From positions 1 to 10,490 of the forward strand of contig JBKECA010000339.1 in NCBI GenBank assembly GCA_047973435.1: DNA of 10,490 bases. Direction: 5' to 3'. This document shows, piece by piece, positions 1 through 5,911 of this stretch. The stretch is from JBKECA01 sp047973435 (lineage in GTDB: Bacteria; Planctomycetota; Planctomycetia; Planctomycetales; Planctomycetaceae). Numbering within the stretch: the stretch's first letter is position 1; every line of letters starts with the position of its first letter. Under the pieces are notes generated by a model that was given only the letters and a program-made list of their open reading frames with translations, did not search any database and had not been told where the DNA came from. Both the position numbers and the translations under genes were made by a program.

Positions 1-134
1 ACAGCGACCTGGATCGGGTGAGGAACGCTGAACGACAAATCGCCGTTCTTCCCCTTCACCTTCACCTCGCCGCCGCTAACGGTGACTTCGACTCCAGCGG
101 GGATGGCGACCGGCTGCTTACCAATACGCGACAT
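1..134 (-). CDS. rplF: 50S ribosomal protein L6, N-terminal part (cut by window edge)
   Basis: Only the first 44 residues are present; the gene continues beyond position 1. The peptide begins MSRIGKQPVAIPAGVEVTV and continues with GGEVKVKGKNGDLS, the typical opening of L6, a 23S rRNA-binding protein near the factor-binding site. The ATG at 134 fits the family N-terminus exactly and has a purine-rich AGAGG five bases upstream. It follows rpsH by 90 nt, the standard spc order (S8 then L6). The identification is secure despite the truncation. The 90-nt spacer before it (135-224) shows no clear repeat or promoter. Confidence 0.95.
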   Translation of the reverse strand, partial: MSRIGKQPVAIPAGVEVTVSGGEVKVKGKNGDLSFSVPHPIQVA

Positions 135-224
135 GGAAACCTCTCTCGGTCATTTGATTGCATCCGGCGTCGTGATGAATCGCAGGACGTCTGCCGACCA
201 AGTAATTCAGAAAACGAAATCAAC

Positions 225-620
225 CTAGTACACTTCGCACAGAATCTCGCCGCCGACGTTCTTTGCTTTGGCCTCGCGGTTGCTGAGGACACCCTGGTTT
301 GTCGACAGAATACTGACACCCAGCCCTTTGAGCACCTCCGGCGCCTTTCGGGCTCCGGCGTACACACGCCGACCCGGCGTGCTGACGCGGGCAAGATGCT
401 GAATCACACGCTCACCATTGGGACCGTACTTGAGATTCAGACGCAGCACGTCGTGCGGCACCTGGTCCACAACTTCATAGTCCCAGATATAGCCCTCGCG
501 CTGCAGCGCAGCCGCCAGGCCCACCTTCAGTTTTGAGGCAGGAATGTCCACATACGGCCGCTCAATCAGCAGCGCGTTGCGGATGCGAGTGAGCATATCG
601 GCAATCGGATCGGTCATCAT
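225..620 (-). CDS. rpsH: 30S ribosomal protein S8
   Basis: This 131-residue protein has the usual S8 length. It opens MMTDPIADMLTRIRNA and ends with a GVLSNREAKAKNVGGEILCEVY block, close to the family's C-terminal signature (NVGGEVLC). S8 binds the central domain of 16S rRNA and, in E. coli, also represses the spc operon by binding its mRNA; I cannot tell whether that control exists here. Two ATG codons stand in tandem (620 and 617). The first is chosen, and GGAG lies ten bases upstream of it. The gene follows rpsN by 25 nt. Confidence 0.97.
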   Translation of the reverse strand: MMTDPIADMLTRIRNALLIERPYVDIPASKLKVGLAAALQREGYIWDYEVVDQVPHDVLRLNLKYGPNGERVIQHLARVSTPGRRVYAGARKAPEVLKGLGVSILSTNQGVLSNREAKAKNVGGEILCEVY

Positions 621-645
621 GGAATTAAGTCTCCGCTCCTCGCGT

Positions 646-831
646 TCACCAGCTGGCCTTCTTCACGCCCGGAATCAGTCCATCCAGAGCCATGTCCCGG
701 AAACAGATCCGGCAGATCGTGAACTTGCGGTACACCGCACTGGGACGCCCGCACAGCTGACAACGCCGCTCTTTACGCGTGCTGAACTTGGGCGTACGCT
801 TCGATTTCGCGATCTTGGATTTACTCGCCAT
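646..831 (-). CDS. rpsN: 30S ribosomal protein S14, zinc-binding type
   Basis: The 61-residue product is the short form of S14. It carries two CxxC pairs, C24-x2-C27 and C40-x2-C43, so it should bind one zinc ion in the head of the small subunit. The end LDGLIPGVKKASW is the classic S14 C-terminus. The zinc-type gene is the one in the main operon. No zinc-free paralogue is visible in the window, although one could exist elsewhere. The ATG at 831 has no recognisable Shine-Dalgarno; the bases before it belong to a 7-bp-phase repeat (see 833-867). Confidence 0.97.
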   Translation of the reverse strand: MASKSKIAKSKRTPKFSTRKERRCQLCGRPSAVYRKFTICRICFRDMALDGLIPGVKKASW

Positions 832-832
832 A

Positions 833-867
833 GTGGGTTCTCGCTGGTCAGTTATCAGTCGTCCGTC
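833..867 (-). repeat. Degenerate heptamer array upstream of rpsN
   Basis: Reading the minus strand toward the rpsN start, five consecutive 7-bp units can be laid out. The two best are GACTGAT (854-860) and AACTGAC (847-853); CAGCGAG, AACCCAC and GACGGAC are weaker. The same phase and related units appear in other spacers of this operon. A matching array in the opposite orientation (GCTGAAA, ACTGGCA) lies at the other end of this spacer, at 924-937. Function unknown. Confidence 0.55.
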
Positions 868-883
868 TTCAGCTAGTAGTTAG

Positions 884-906
884 AACCGTGTTCGAACAGT
901 TCGGTT
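884..906. repeat. Nested inverted repeat in the rplE-rpsN spacer
   Basis: AACCG at 884-888 is complementary to CGGTT at 902-906. Between them lies the perfect 10-bp palindrome TGTTCGAACA (889-898). The centre of symmetry of the two elements is slightly different. This could be a protein-binding site or an RNA fold in the 113-nt spacer between rplE and rpsN. No U-tract follows, so it is not a classic terminator. Confidence 0.4.
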
Positions 907-944
907 AGGACCTCTGGCGAACAGCTGAAAACTGGCAACTCCCC

Positions 945-1490
945 TTAGTCTTTCTTGAACGGCATGCCGAATTCCTTCAGCAGTAACCGGCCTTCGTCGT
1001 TTGTCTTCGCCGTCGTCACGATGGCAATGTTCATACCCTGCGTATGCTTTACCTTATCGGCGTTAATCTCCGGAAACACGTTTTGCTCCGTCAGACCCAG
1101 GCTGTAGTTGCCCCGACCATCGAAGGCCTTCGGATTCAGTCCCCGAAAGTCACGCACACGGGGAAGAACCAGCGAAATCAGACGATCCAGAAACTCGTAC
1201 ATAATCGCCCCTCGCAGGGTGACCATGCAGCCGATGTCGACACCTTCACGCAGCTTGAAGTTCGAGACGCTCTTGCGCGCCTTCGTCACAACCGGCTGCT
1301 GTCCCGTCAGAGTCCGCAGGTGATCCACCGACTCCTCCAGGATCTTGTGATCCTGCATTGACCGTCCCAGGCCCATGCTGACCACAATCTTCTCAAGCTT
1401 CGGCAACGAATGCGAATTCGCGCGCCCCAGCTCCTTGGCCAGGTTAGCCACGATCGTTTGTTCGTATAAATCTTGCAGTCGAGCCTTCAT
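945..1490 (-). CDS. rplE: 50S ribosomal protein L5
   Basis: This 181-residue protein has the standard L5 length and signature blocks, including PKLEKIVVSMGLG near residue 30, GQQPVVTKARKSVSNFKLREG near residue 63 and FDGRGNYSLGLTEQNVFPEI in the C-terminal half. L5 binds 5S rRNA and helps form the central protuberance. The ATG at 1490 gives the family N-terminus (ARLQDLYEQ). No Shine-Dalgarno is visible in the bases just upstream. The 58-nt spacer after rplX carries a 14-bp-phase repeat (1503-1524). Confidence 0.98.
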   Translation of the reverse strand: MKARLQDLYEQTIVANLAKELGRANSHSLPKLEKIVVSMGLGRSMQDHKILEESVDHLRTLTGQQPVVTKARKSVSNFKLREGVDIGCMVTLRGAIMYEFLDRLISLVLPRVRDFRGLNPKAFDGRGNYSLGLTEQNVFPEINADKVKHTQGMNIAIVTTAKTNDEGRLLLKEFGMPFKKD

Positions 1491-1502
1491 GACACTGGTC
1501 GC

Positions 1503-1524
1503 TGGCTGATGTTCGTTGGCTGAT
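1503..1524. repeat. 14-bp-spaced direct repeat in the rplX-rplE spacer
   Basis: The 8-mer TGGCTGAT occurs at 1503-1510 and again at 1517-1524 on the plus strand, exactly 14 bases apart, which is twice the 7-bp phase seen in other spacers of the operon. It is probably the same repeat family in a more degenerate form. Confidence 0.4.
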
Positions 1525-1548
1525 CGGCAAAACGCCGTTCGTCACTCA

Positions 1549-1920
1549 CTACTTCTTGGCGTACGCCTTCCGCGGAGGACTGATCTGTCCCGCCGAGGCC
1601 TGACACTTCTTGCAGAATCGCTCTTTCGCACCCTCGTCTGTATACCGCATGCCCAACTTCGTTGTGGCATTGCAGGCCGGACAGACGAACATGATGTTCG
1701 AGCTGCTGATCGGCATTTCCAAACGCAACCGCCCCCCTTGCGGACTCTTGGGATGGCCACGCTTCACATGCTTGTAAACGAGGTTGACCCCTTCCACGAT
1801 CACTTGCTTACCGCCGTCGAGCACTTGCACGACGCGGCGCGCGGGCTGTTCATTCGGAGGCGTTTGCGCCGCCACCTTCCCCGCGATGATCTTCACCAGA
1901 TCTCCCTTGCGGATCCTCAT
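1549..1920 (-). CDS. rplX: 50S ribosomal protein L24 with C-terminal zinc ribbon
   Basis: The 123-residue product begins MRIRKGDLVKIIAGK and contains VIVEGVNLVYKHVK followed by PQGGRLRLEMPI, which identify L24, an early assembly protein binding the 5' part of 23S rRNA. The C-terminal half has C80-x2-C83 and C103-x2-C106, a likely zinc ribbon that E. coli L24 lacks. The usual KOW loop (DKGKxG after IAGK) is absent; residues 16-28 read VAAQTPPNEQPAR, a longer uncharged loop. The reading frame is intact on both sides, so this does not look like a sequencing frameshift. The ATG at 1920 follows the rplN stop by 2 nt and has the strong upstream motif GAGGTGG, embedded in the end of rplN. Confidence 0.95.
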   Translation of the reverse strand: MRIRKGDLVKIIAGKVAAQTPPNEQPARRVVQVLDGGKQVIVEGVNLVYKHVKRGHPKSPQGGRLRLEMPISSSNIMFVCPACNATTKLGMRYTDEGAKERFCKKCQASAGQISPPRKAYAKK

Positions 1921-1922
1921 GG

Positions 1923-2297
1923 CTACACCACCTCACTCGCCAGACTGATGATCTTCATAAACTTGCGGTCACGCAACTCCCGCGCAACCGCTCCGAAAAT
2001 ACGCGTACCACGAGGGTTCCCGTCGTTATCCACCAGCACAATCGCATTACGATCGAACCGCACGTAACTGCCATCGGATCGCCGCGCTGCCTTCTTGGTG
2101 CGGACGATCACACCCCGAGTCACCCGCCCCGCCTTGACCAGGTCGGGCGCTCCGGCAATCGCCTTCTGCACGCTCACGACGACAATATCACCCAAACCGG
2201 CCGTCCGCCGCTTGGTGCCGCCAAGGACGTGAATGCAACGAACAATCTTCGCGCCGCTATTGTCCGCGACGTCCAGTAATGTCTGCATCTGAATCAT
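1923..2297 (-). CDS. rplN: 50S ribosomal protein L14
   Basis: The 124-residue protein starts MIQMQTLLDVADNSGAK, the near-invariant L14 N-terminus, and contains YVRFDRNAIVLVDNDGNPRGTRIFG, the second hallmark block. L14 sits at the subunit interface and contacts 23S rRNA and bridge B8. The start ATG at 2297 has AGGT a few bases upstream. In E. coli this gene opens the separate spc operon. Here the 63-nt spacer after rpsQ shows no convincing promoter, so the two operons appear joined. The stop lies 2 nt before rplX. Confidence 0.98.
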   Translation of the reverse strand: MIQMQTLLDVADNSGAKIVRCIHVLGGTKRRTAGLGDIVVVSVQKAIAGAPDLVKAGRVTRGVIVRTKKAARRSDGSYVRFDRNAIVLVDNDGNPRGTRIFGAVARELRDRKFMKIISLASEVV

Positions 2298-2360
2298 GGT
2301 AACCTGCCTTCCCGACTCGCTGGCGACCGCCGCTCTTAGAACGCTGACTAATGAACAAAT

Positions 2361-2672
2361 CTATTCGACCGCGGCTTCCGTCGCGGGTTGCTCTGTCTGC
2401 TCCGCCAGCTTGCGTGCCTGACGATCCACGTCGGTCGAGGCCTTGACCACTCGGACCAGCTCCCAACGCTTGAGCGCGGAGCGGGGACGGCACTCGGCGA
2501 TCTCGACCGTATCCCCCAAGTGAGTCTCGTTTTTCTCGTCGTGCACGTGACAGACCGTTCGGCCCCGCACGATCTTGCCGTACATCGGGTGCTGAAACAG
2601 ACGCGACACCTCAACCTTGCGGGTCTTCGCCTGTTTGTCGCTGGTCACGACGCCAATGAGAGTCCTACGCAT
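2361..2672 (-). CDS. rpsQ: 30S ribosomal protein S17 with C-terminal tail
   Basis: Residues 1-77 match the S17 OB-fold, including GVVTSDKQAKTRKVEV, HPMYGKIVRG, HVHDEKNETHLGDTVEI and CRPRSALKRWELVRVV. S17 binds the 5' domain of 16S rRNA. The protein is 103 residues long, about 20 longer than the E. coli form (84 residues). The extra C-terminal part (from about residue 79) is rich in E, Q and A and looks like a flexible or helical tail. The ATG at 2672 has AAGGG ten bases upstream. The gene ends the S10-type half of the cluster. Confidence 0.97.
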   Translation of the reverse strand: MRRTLIGVVTSDKQAKTRKVEVSRLFQHPMYGKIVRGRTVCHVHDEKNETHLGDTVEIAECRPRSALKRWELVRVVKASTDVDRQARKLAEQTEQPATEAAVE

Positions 2673-2744
2673 ATTTGTTACCCTTGACCACTCGCCGCTG
2701 AAACATCGTTAGCTTCGCCAGTTATTTACTCTTCGCCCGCCTTC

Positions 2745-2758
2745 GACAGGTAACAGGT
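2745..2758. repeat. Tandem 7-mer pair after rpmC
   Basis: GACAGGT (2745-2751) and AACAGGT (2752-2758) stand in tandem on the plus strand, directly against the rpmC stop codon. They share the 7-bp unit length of the arrays in other spacers. Confidence 0.35.
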
Positions 2759-2959
2759 CTACCTTCCACCAGCCACGCGCTGCTGCTGAATCGTCTTGAT
2801 CCGAGCGATCGAGCGACGCAGCTTCTTCAAGTTACTGGGAGCGTCGAGCTTCTCTGTTGCCGCTTGAAACCGCAGCTTGAACAGATCCTGCTGGGTCTGT
2901 TTAAGCTCGGCGCCGAGTTGCTCGTCGCTCATCTCACGAAGTTCCGTTGCCTTCGACAT
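2759..2959 (-). CDS. rpmC: 50S ribosomal protein L29
   Basis: This 66-residue protein has the expected L29 length and pattern: ATELREMSDEQLGAELKQTQQDLFKLRFQAAT followed by LKKLRRSIARIKTI, two long antiparallel helices. L29 lies at the polypeptide exit tunnel and, in E. coli, forms part of the docking area for trigger factor and the signal recognition particle. The ATG at 2959 is preceded by AGGTGA, a usable ribosome binding site. It follows rplP by 62 nt, a spacer that carries a hairpin (2980-2998). Confidence 0.97.
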   Translation of the reverse strand: MSKATELREMSDEQLGAELKQTQQDLFKLRFQAATEKLDAPSNLKKLRRSIARIKTIQQQRVAGGR

Positions 2960-2979
2960 GACTCACCTGCACCTAACTG

Positions 2980-2998
2980 CGATTTCGGCGTGAAATCG
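2980..2998 (-). repeat. Perfect hairpin in the rplP-rpmC spacer
   Basis: CGATTTC and GAAATCG form a perfect 7-bp stem with a 5-nt loop about 20 nt upstream of the rpmC start. No U-tract follows, so termination is unlikely. An mRNA-stability element or processing site is possible. Confidence 0.45.
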
Positions 2999-3021
2999 TG
3001 TCACTGCTTCTGAAAATCTGA

Positions 3022-3441
3022 CTAGTGCGACTGCTCTCGCTCAATGAGCCGCACCCGAATCGGCAGCTTGTGTGCCACGCGATTGAAACAATCCCGAGCG
3101 GCGTCGCGGTTCGCGCCACCGATCTCGAACAAAATCGTTCCGGGCTTCACCACGGCCACCCAGTGATCGGGCTCGCCCTTACCGGTACCCATTCGGGTTT
3201 CCAGAGGACGCGCCGTCATTGGCTTGTTAGGAAAAATCCGACGGTACAGCTTGCCATCGCCGCGAATGTATTGCGTTGCCGCAACACGACACGCTTCGAT
3301 TGTAACGCCGGAGATGTAACCACCTTCCAGCGCCTGCAGGCCGAAGTCGCCGAACGCCACCGTGTGGCCCCGAGTCGCATTACCTTTTATGCGACCTCTT
3401 TGGACCTTTCGATGCTTTACCCGCTTGGGCATCAGCGCCAT
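3022..3441 (-). CDS. rplP: 50S ribosomal protein L16
   Basis: The 139-residue product starts MALMPKRVKHRK and contains RGRIKGNATRGHTVAFGDFGLQALE, RRIFPNKPMTARPLETRMGTGKG and WVAVVKPGTILFEI, all diagnostic of L16, which supports the peptidyl-transferase centre and tRNA binding. The ATG at 3441 is supported by GAGGAG at 3449-3454, seven bases upstream. Both the start and this binding site lie inside the 3' end of rpsC, giving a 62-nt overlap in another frame. A second in-frame ATG exists at 3432, but it lacks comparable spacing. Longer upstream versions of the frame only run antiphase through rpsC and are not real. Confidence 0.97.
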   Translation of the reverse strand: MALMPKRVKHRKVQRGRIKGNATRGHTVAFGDFGLQALEGGYISGVTIEACRVAATQYIRGDGKLYRRIFPNKPMTARPLETRMGTGKGEPDHWVAVVKPGTILFEIGGANRDAARDCFNRVAHKLPIRVRLIEREQSH

Positions 3442-4081
3442 CGCTGCTCTCCTCGTCCGAATAGTTACCCAGATCGATCCACACCTTGATTCCAATGGTC
3501 CCCATCGCCGTCTTCGCCACGGCAAAGCCGTAATCGATATGACGCTGCAGAGTTGACAACGGAATCGACCCCTTGCTGGCGGTTTCCTGACGGGACATTT
3601 CGGCCCCACCCAGGCGGCCCGTCAGCTGGGCCTTGACTCCATGCACTCCCGCCTCCATCACCTGATCAAGCGTTCGCTTGATCGCTCGACGAAAGCTTCC
3701 GCGCTTCGCCAGTTGCTGGGCGATATCCTCGGCCACCAGCTTCGCATTGCGGAACGGATTGCTGATTTCATGAATCTTGACTTCCATCCGCCGTCCGGTC
3801 AGATCTTCGAGCCGGGCCTTCAGCCGGTCGATTTCCTGTCCCTTTCGGCCGATGATAATACCAGGACGAGCCGAATGGAGGTTGACCACGACTTGATCAC
3901 GGGTCCGCTCAATCACGACCTGCGAAATAGCAGCCGACTTGTACTCTTCCTGAATAAACTTCCGGATCTTGTAATCCTCGACGAGCAGCAGCCCAAACTC
4001 CTTTTTCGGAGCGTACCAACGGCTGCGCCAATCCTCGACGATGCCGATGCGGAAGCCGGTCGGTCGTGTCTTCTGTCCCAT
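3380..4081 (-). CDS. rpsC: 30S ribosomal protein S3
   Basis: The 233-residue protein starts MGQKTRPTGFRIG. It has the KH RNA-binding signature GIIIGRKGQEI at about residues 75-84, then VKIHEISNP and MEAGVHGVKAQLTGRLGGAEMSR, the core of S3. It lines the mRNA entry channel of the small subunit and has helicase activity there in E. coli. The C-terminal tail from about residue 207 (SDEESSDGADAQ, then a K/R-rich end) is partly encoded by bases that also encode the start of L16. The ATG at 4081 has no Shine-Dalgarno; a 7-bp repeat array fills the upstream bases. Confidence 0.98.
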   Translation of the reverse strand: MGQKTRPTGFRIGIVEDWRSRWYAPKKEFGLLLVEDYKIRKFIQEEYKSAAISQVVIERTRDQVVVNLHSARPGIIIGRKGQEIDRLKARLEDLTGRRMEVKIHEISNPFRNAKLVAEDIAQQLAKRGSFRRAIKRTLDQVMEAGVHGVKAQLTGRLGGAEMSRQETASKGSIPLSTLQRHIDYGFAVAKTAMGTIGIKVWIDLGNYSDEESSDGADAQAGKASKGPKRSHKR

Positions 4082-4082
4082 G

Positions 4083-4110
4083 ATGAGTTCTCAGTTCTCA
4101 GTTCCCAGTC
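4083..4110 (-). repeat. Heptamer array upstream of rpsC
   Basis: This is the clearest array in the window. Read on the minus strand, two identical AACTGAG units (4097-4103 and 4090-4096) are preceded by GACTGGG (4104-4110) and followed by AACTCAT (4083-4089). All four are in perfect 7-bp phase and the last ends one base before the rpsC start codon. Confidence 0.75.
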
Positions 4111-4170
4111 TTCATTGATCGTCCCCGTCACCAGCCGAAATACCGACGACTGGGGATTGACGCATGCCGA

Positions 4171-4521
4171 CTATTTTTCCGCGACTTCCGGGGCGTCGAT
4201 GCCGACGTGAATATGGGAAAACCGCTTCCGAATCATAAATCCAACGCCACGGGCGTGGGGCTGAATCCGCTTAAACATTGGGCCGCCATCAACACGAGCC
4301 TCGCTGATCGACAGGTTGTCGACGTTACGGGCACCGCGATCCTCGGCATTGGCCCGGGCGCTCTTCAGTACTTGTTCCAGGAACCGCGCGCCCCGGTTCG
4401 GCTGATACTTCAGAGCTTCGAGCCCCTCTTCAACCGTCAGCCCGCGAATAAGGTCGGCGAAGGGCCGTACCTTGGTCGCGGCAATACGGGCGAACTTATG
4501 TGTTGCTTTGACGACGGCCAT
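4171..4521 (-). CDS. rplV: 50S ribosomal protein L22
   Basis: The 116-residue protein contains ATHKFARIAATKVRPFADLIRG near the N-terminus, LKSARANAED in the middle and an end resembling the L22 hairpin and C-terminus (RIQPHARGVGFMIRKRFSHIHV). L22 reaches into the nascent-peptide tunnel through its long beta-hairpin, a known site of macrolide-resistance changes. The ATG at 4521 has GGGAG nine bases upstream. It lies 72 nt after rpsS and 89 nt before rpsC, in standard S10-operon order. Confidence 0.97.
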   Translation of the reverse strand: MAVVKATHKFARIAATKVRPFADLIRGLTVEEGLEALKYQPNRGARFLEQVLKSARANAEDRGARNVDNLSISEARVDGGPMFKRIQPHARGVGFMIRKRFSHIHVGIDAPEVAEK

Positions 4522-4593
4522 CGTTCCAAACTCCCAGTCCCAGCTCTGCTAATCTCTTCGGTAATCGCTAACACCTGTGGCTGGCAAACCGAA

Positions 4594-4863
4594 CTACTTA
4601 TTCCCCTTGGAGCCGTGACCCCGAAACGTCCGCGTAATTGCAAACTCTCCGAGCTTATGCCCCACCATCTCTTCGGTTACATAGACCTGCATGAAATGCC
4701 GGCCATTGTGAACCATAAATGTATGCCCAATGAACTCGGGCGAAATTGTCGAACGCCGCGCCCAAGTCTTGATCGGCTCTTTGCGACCGCCAGCATCCAG
4801 TCGCTCAATCTTCTTCAGAAGATTCGCTTCGACATACGGACCCTTCTTCAGCGATCGACTCAT
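4594..4863 (-). CDS. rpsS: 30S ribosomal protein S19
   Basis: The 89-residue protein starts MSRSLKKGPYVEANLLKKI and includes IKTWARRSTISPEFIGHTFMVHNGR and VGHKLGEFAITRTFRGHG, the invariant S19 blocks. S19 sits in the small-subunit head with S13 and contacts the A-site finger bridge. The ATG at 4863 gives the standard N-terminus. There is no Shine-Dalgarno; AACTGTC, part of a heptamer array, directly abuts the start codon. The spacer after rplB is 96 nt. Confidence 0.98.
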   Translation of the reverse strand: MSRSLKKGPYVEANLLKKIERLDAGGRKEPIKTWARRSTISPEFIGHTFMVHNGRHFMQVYVTEEMVGHKLGEFAITRTFRGHGSKGNK

Positions 4864-4891
4864 GACAGTTCTCAGTAATCAGTTTCGGTTC
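4864..4891 (-). repeat. Heptamer array upstream of rpsS
   Basis: Four 7-bp units run in phase up to the start codon on the minus strand: GAACCGA (4885-4891), AACTGAT (4878-4884), TACTGAG (4871-4877) and AACTGTC (4864-4870). The core ACTGA matches the rpsC and rpsN arrays. Confidence 0.65.
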
Positions 4892-4922
4892 GCGTTCACC
4901 ACAACCGTGCCCTCACCACGCC

Positions 4923-4950
4923 TTCAGCAATCACCGATCACTGAAAACCG
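4923..4950 (+). repeat. Oppositely oriented heptamer array after rplB
   Basis: At the upstream end of the same spacer, units in 7-bp phase read on the plus strand: TTCAGCA, ATCACCG, ATCACTG and AAAACCG. With the 4864-4891 array the spacer has divergent repeat blocks at both ends, so the two could partly pair in RNA. Confidence 0.45.
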
Positions 4951-4959
4951 ACGCCCCAT

Positions 4960-5814
4960 CTACACCTTCTTCTGGCTATTGCGTCGTGTCGTTCGTCGAC
5001 GGACGATTGCCTTCGACGAATTCTTACGACGCTTCCGGGTATTCCCCCCCTTAGCCAATTTCCCGGTGCGACTACACGGATGTCGACCGCCCGATGTGCG
5101 ACCCTCACCACCGCCCATCGGGTGGGCGATCGGGTTCATCGCCACGCCACGAACGTGCGGGCGGCGACCCATCCAACGCTTGCGGCCGGCCTTCCCCAGG
5201 TTGACCGCCTGGAACTCCGACACACCTAGCTGGCCTATCGTGGCCCGACATTCTGCAGGCAAGCGACGAACTTCGCCCGAAGGCAAAGTAATCTGGGCCC
5301 ACTGACCGTCTGACGCGTTCATCGTTGCCATGCCACCCGCTGTGCGGACCAACTGTCCGCCGCGACCTGGCTGCATTTCCACATTGTGAATCGCTGTTCC
5401 TGGAGGGATCTGACGCAACGGCATGCAATTGCCCAGTGTCGGCTCCAGATTCTCACCGCTCTGCACTGACATGCCGGCCGCGAGACCCTCAGCCGCCAGG
5501 ATGTAACTCTTCTCGCCATCTTCGAACTGCAACAACGCGATCCGGCAATTGCGATTCGGGTCGTATTCAATATGTGTGACAGCGGCGACGCCGGGCTTCT
5601 TCCGCTTGAAGTCGACGATCCTGTACTTCTTCTTATGACCGCCGCCACGATGCTCCGCCGTAATCTTGCCCTGAAAGTTGCGTCCACCTTTGCGTTTCAG
5701 GCTCGTCGTCAAAGACTTCTCGGGCCGCTTCTTTCGGTCGGTGATCTCCGAAAAGTCACACACCGACGCGCCACGGCGTCCGGGAGTGGTCGGCTTGTAA
5801 AATCGAATACCCAT
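4960..5814 (-). CDS. rplB: 50S ribosomal protein L2
   Basis: The 284-residue protein starts MGIRFYKPTTPGRRGASV and carries GRNFQGKITAEHRGGGHKKKYR, QPGRGGQLVRTAGG and GVAMNPIAHPMGGGEGRTSGG, all hallmarks of L2, which is needed for subunit association and peptidyl-transferase activity. His231 here aligns with the functionally important His229 of E. coli L2. The neighbouring positions differ from E. coli (AHPM rather than DHPH). The C-terminus is strongly basic (about residues 259-284). The ATG at 5814 has no Shine-Dalgarno; AACTGTC directly precedes it, as at rpsS. Confidence 0.98.
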   Translation of the reverse strand: MGIRFYKPTTPGRRGASVCDFSEITDRKKRPEKSLTTSLKRKGGRNFQGKITAEHRGGGHKKKYRIVDFKRKKPGVAAVTHIEYDPNRNCRIALLQFEDGEKSYILAAEGLAAGMSVQSGENLEPTLGNCMPLRQIPPGTAIHNVEMQPGRGGQLVRTAGGMATMNASDGQWAQITLPSGEVRRLPAECRATIGQLGVSEFQAVNLGKAGRKRWMGRRPHVRGVAMNPIAHPMGGGEGRTSGGRHPCSRTGKLAKGGNTRKRRKNSSKAIVRRRTTRRNSQKKV

Positions 5815-5856
5815 GACAGTTCAGTGCTCGCTTGTCAGTAATCTGTTGCCAGTGCC
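5815..5856 (-). repeat. Degenerate 7/14-bp-phase repeat upstream of rplB
   Basis: CAGT on the plus strand recurs at 5822, 5836 and 5850, exactly 14 bases apart, and AACTGTC (minus strand, 5815-5821) abuts the start codon. At the far end of the spacer three plus-strand units, GAGCCGA, CGACCGA and TAACTGA (5885-5905), are in 7-bp phase. The layout resembles the rplB-rpsS spacer. Confidence 0.5.
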
Positions 5857-5911
5857 GTGCGTTCCGACAGTCGCCACCCCAGAGGAGCCGACGACCGATA
5901 ACTGACACCCC

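Noticed and set aside
18..536. Plus-strand open frame opposite rplF and rpsH
   Set aside because: Antisense shadow of two firmly identified ribosomal genes; no domain or start signal. The same applies to other plus-strand frames opposite rplB, rpsC, rplC and the esterase.
2298..2360. Separate promoter for the spc half before rplN
   Set aside because: No -35/-10 pair with acceptable spacing is visible in the 63-nt spacer, so a single joined operon is the simpler reading.
4083..4110. Heptamer arrays considered as a CRISPR array
   Set aside because: Units are 7 bp in direct tandem without spacers of 25-40 bp, and no cas genes are present.
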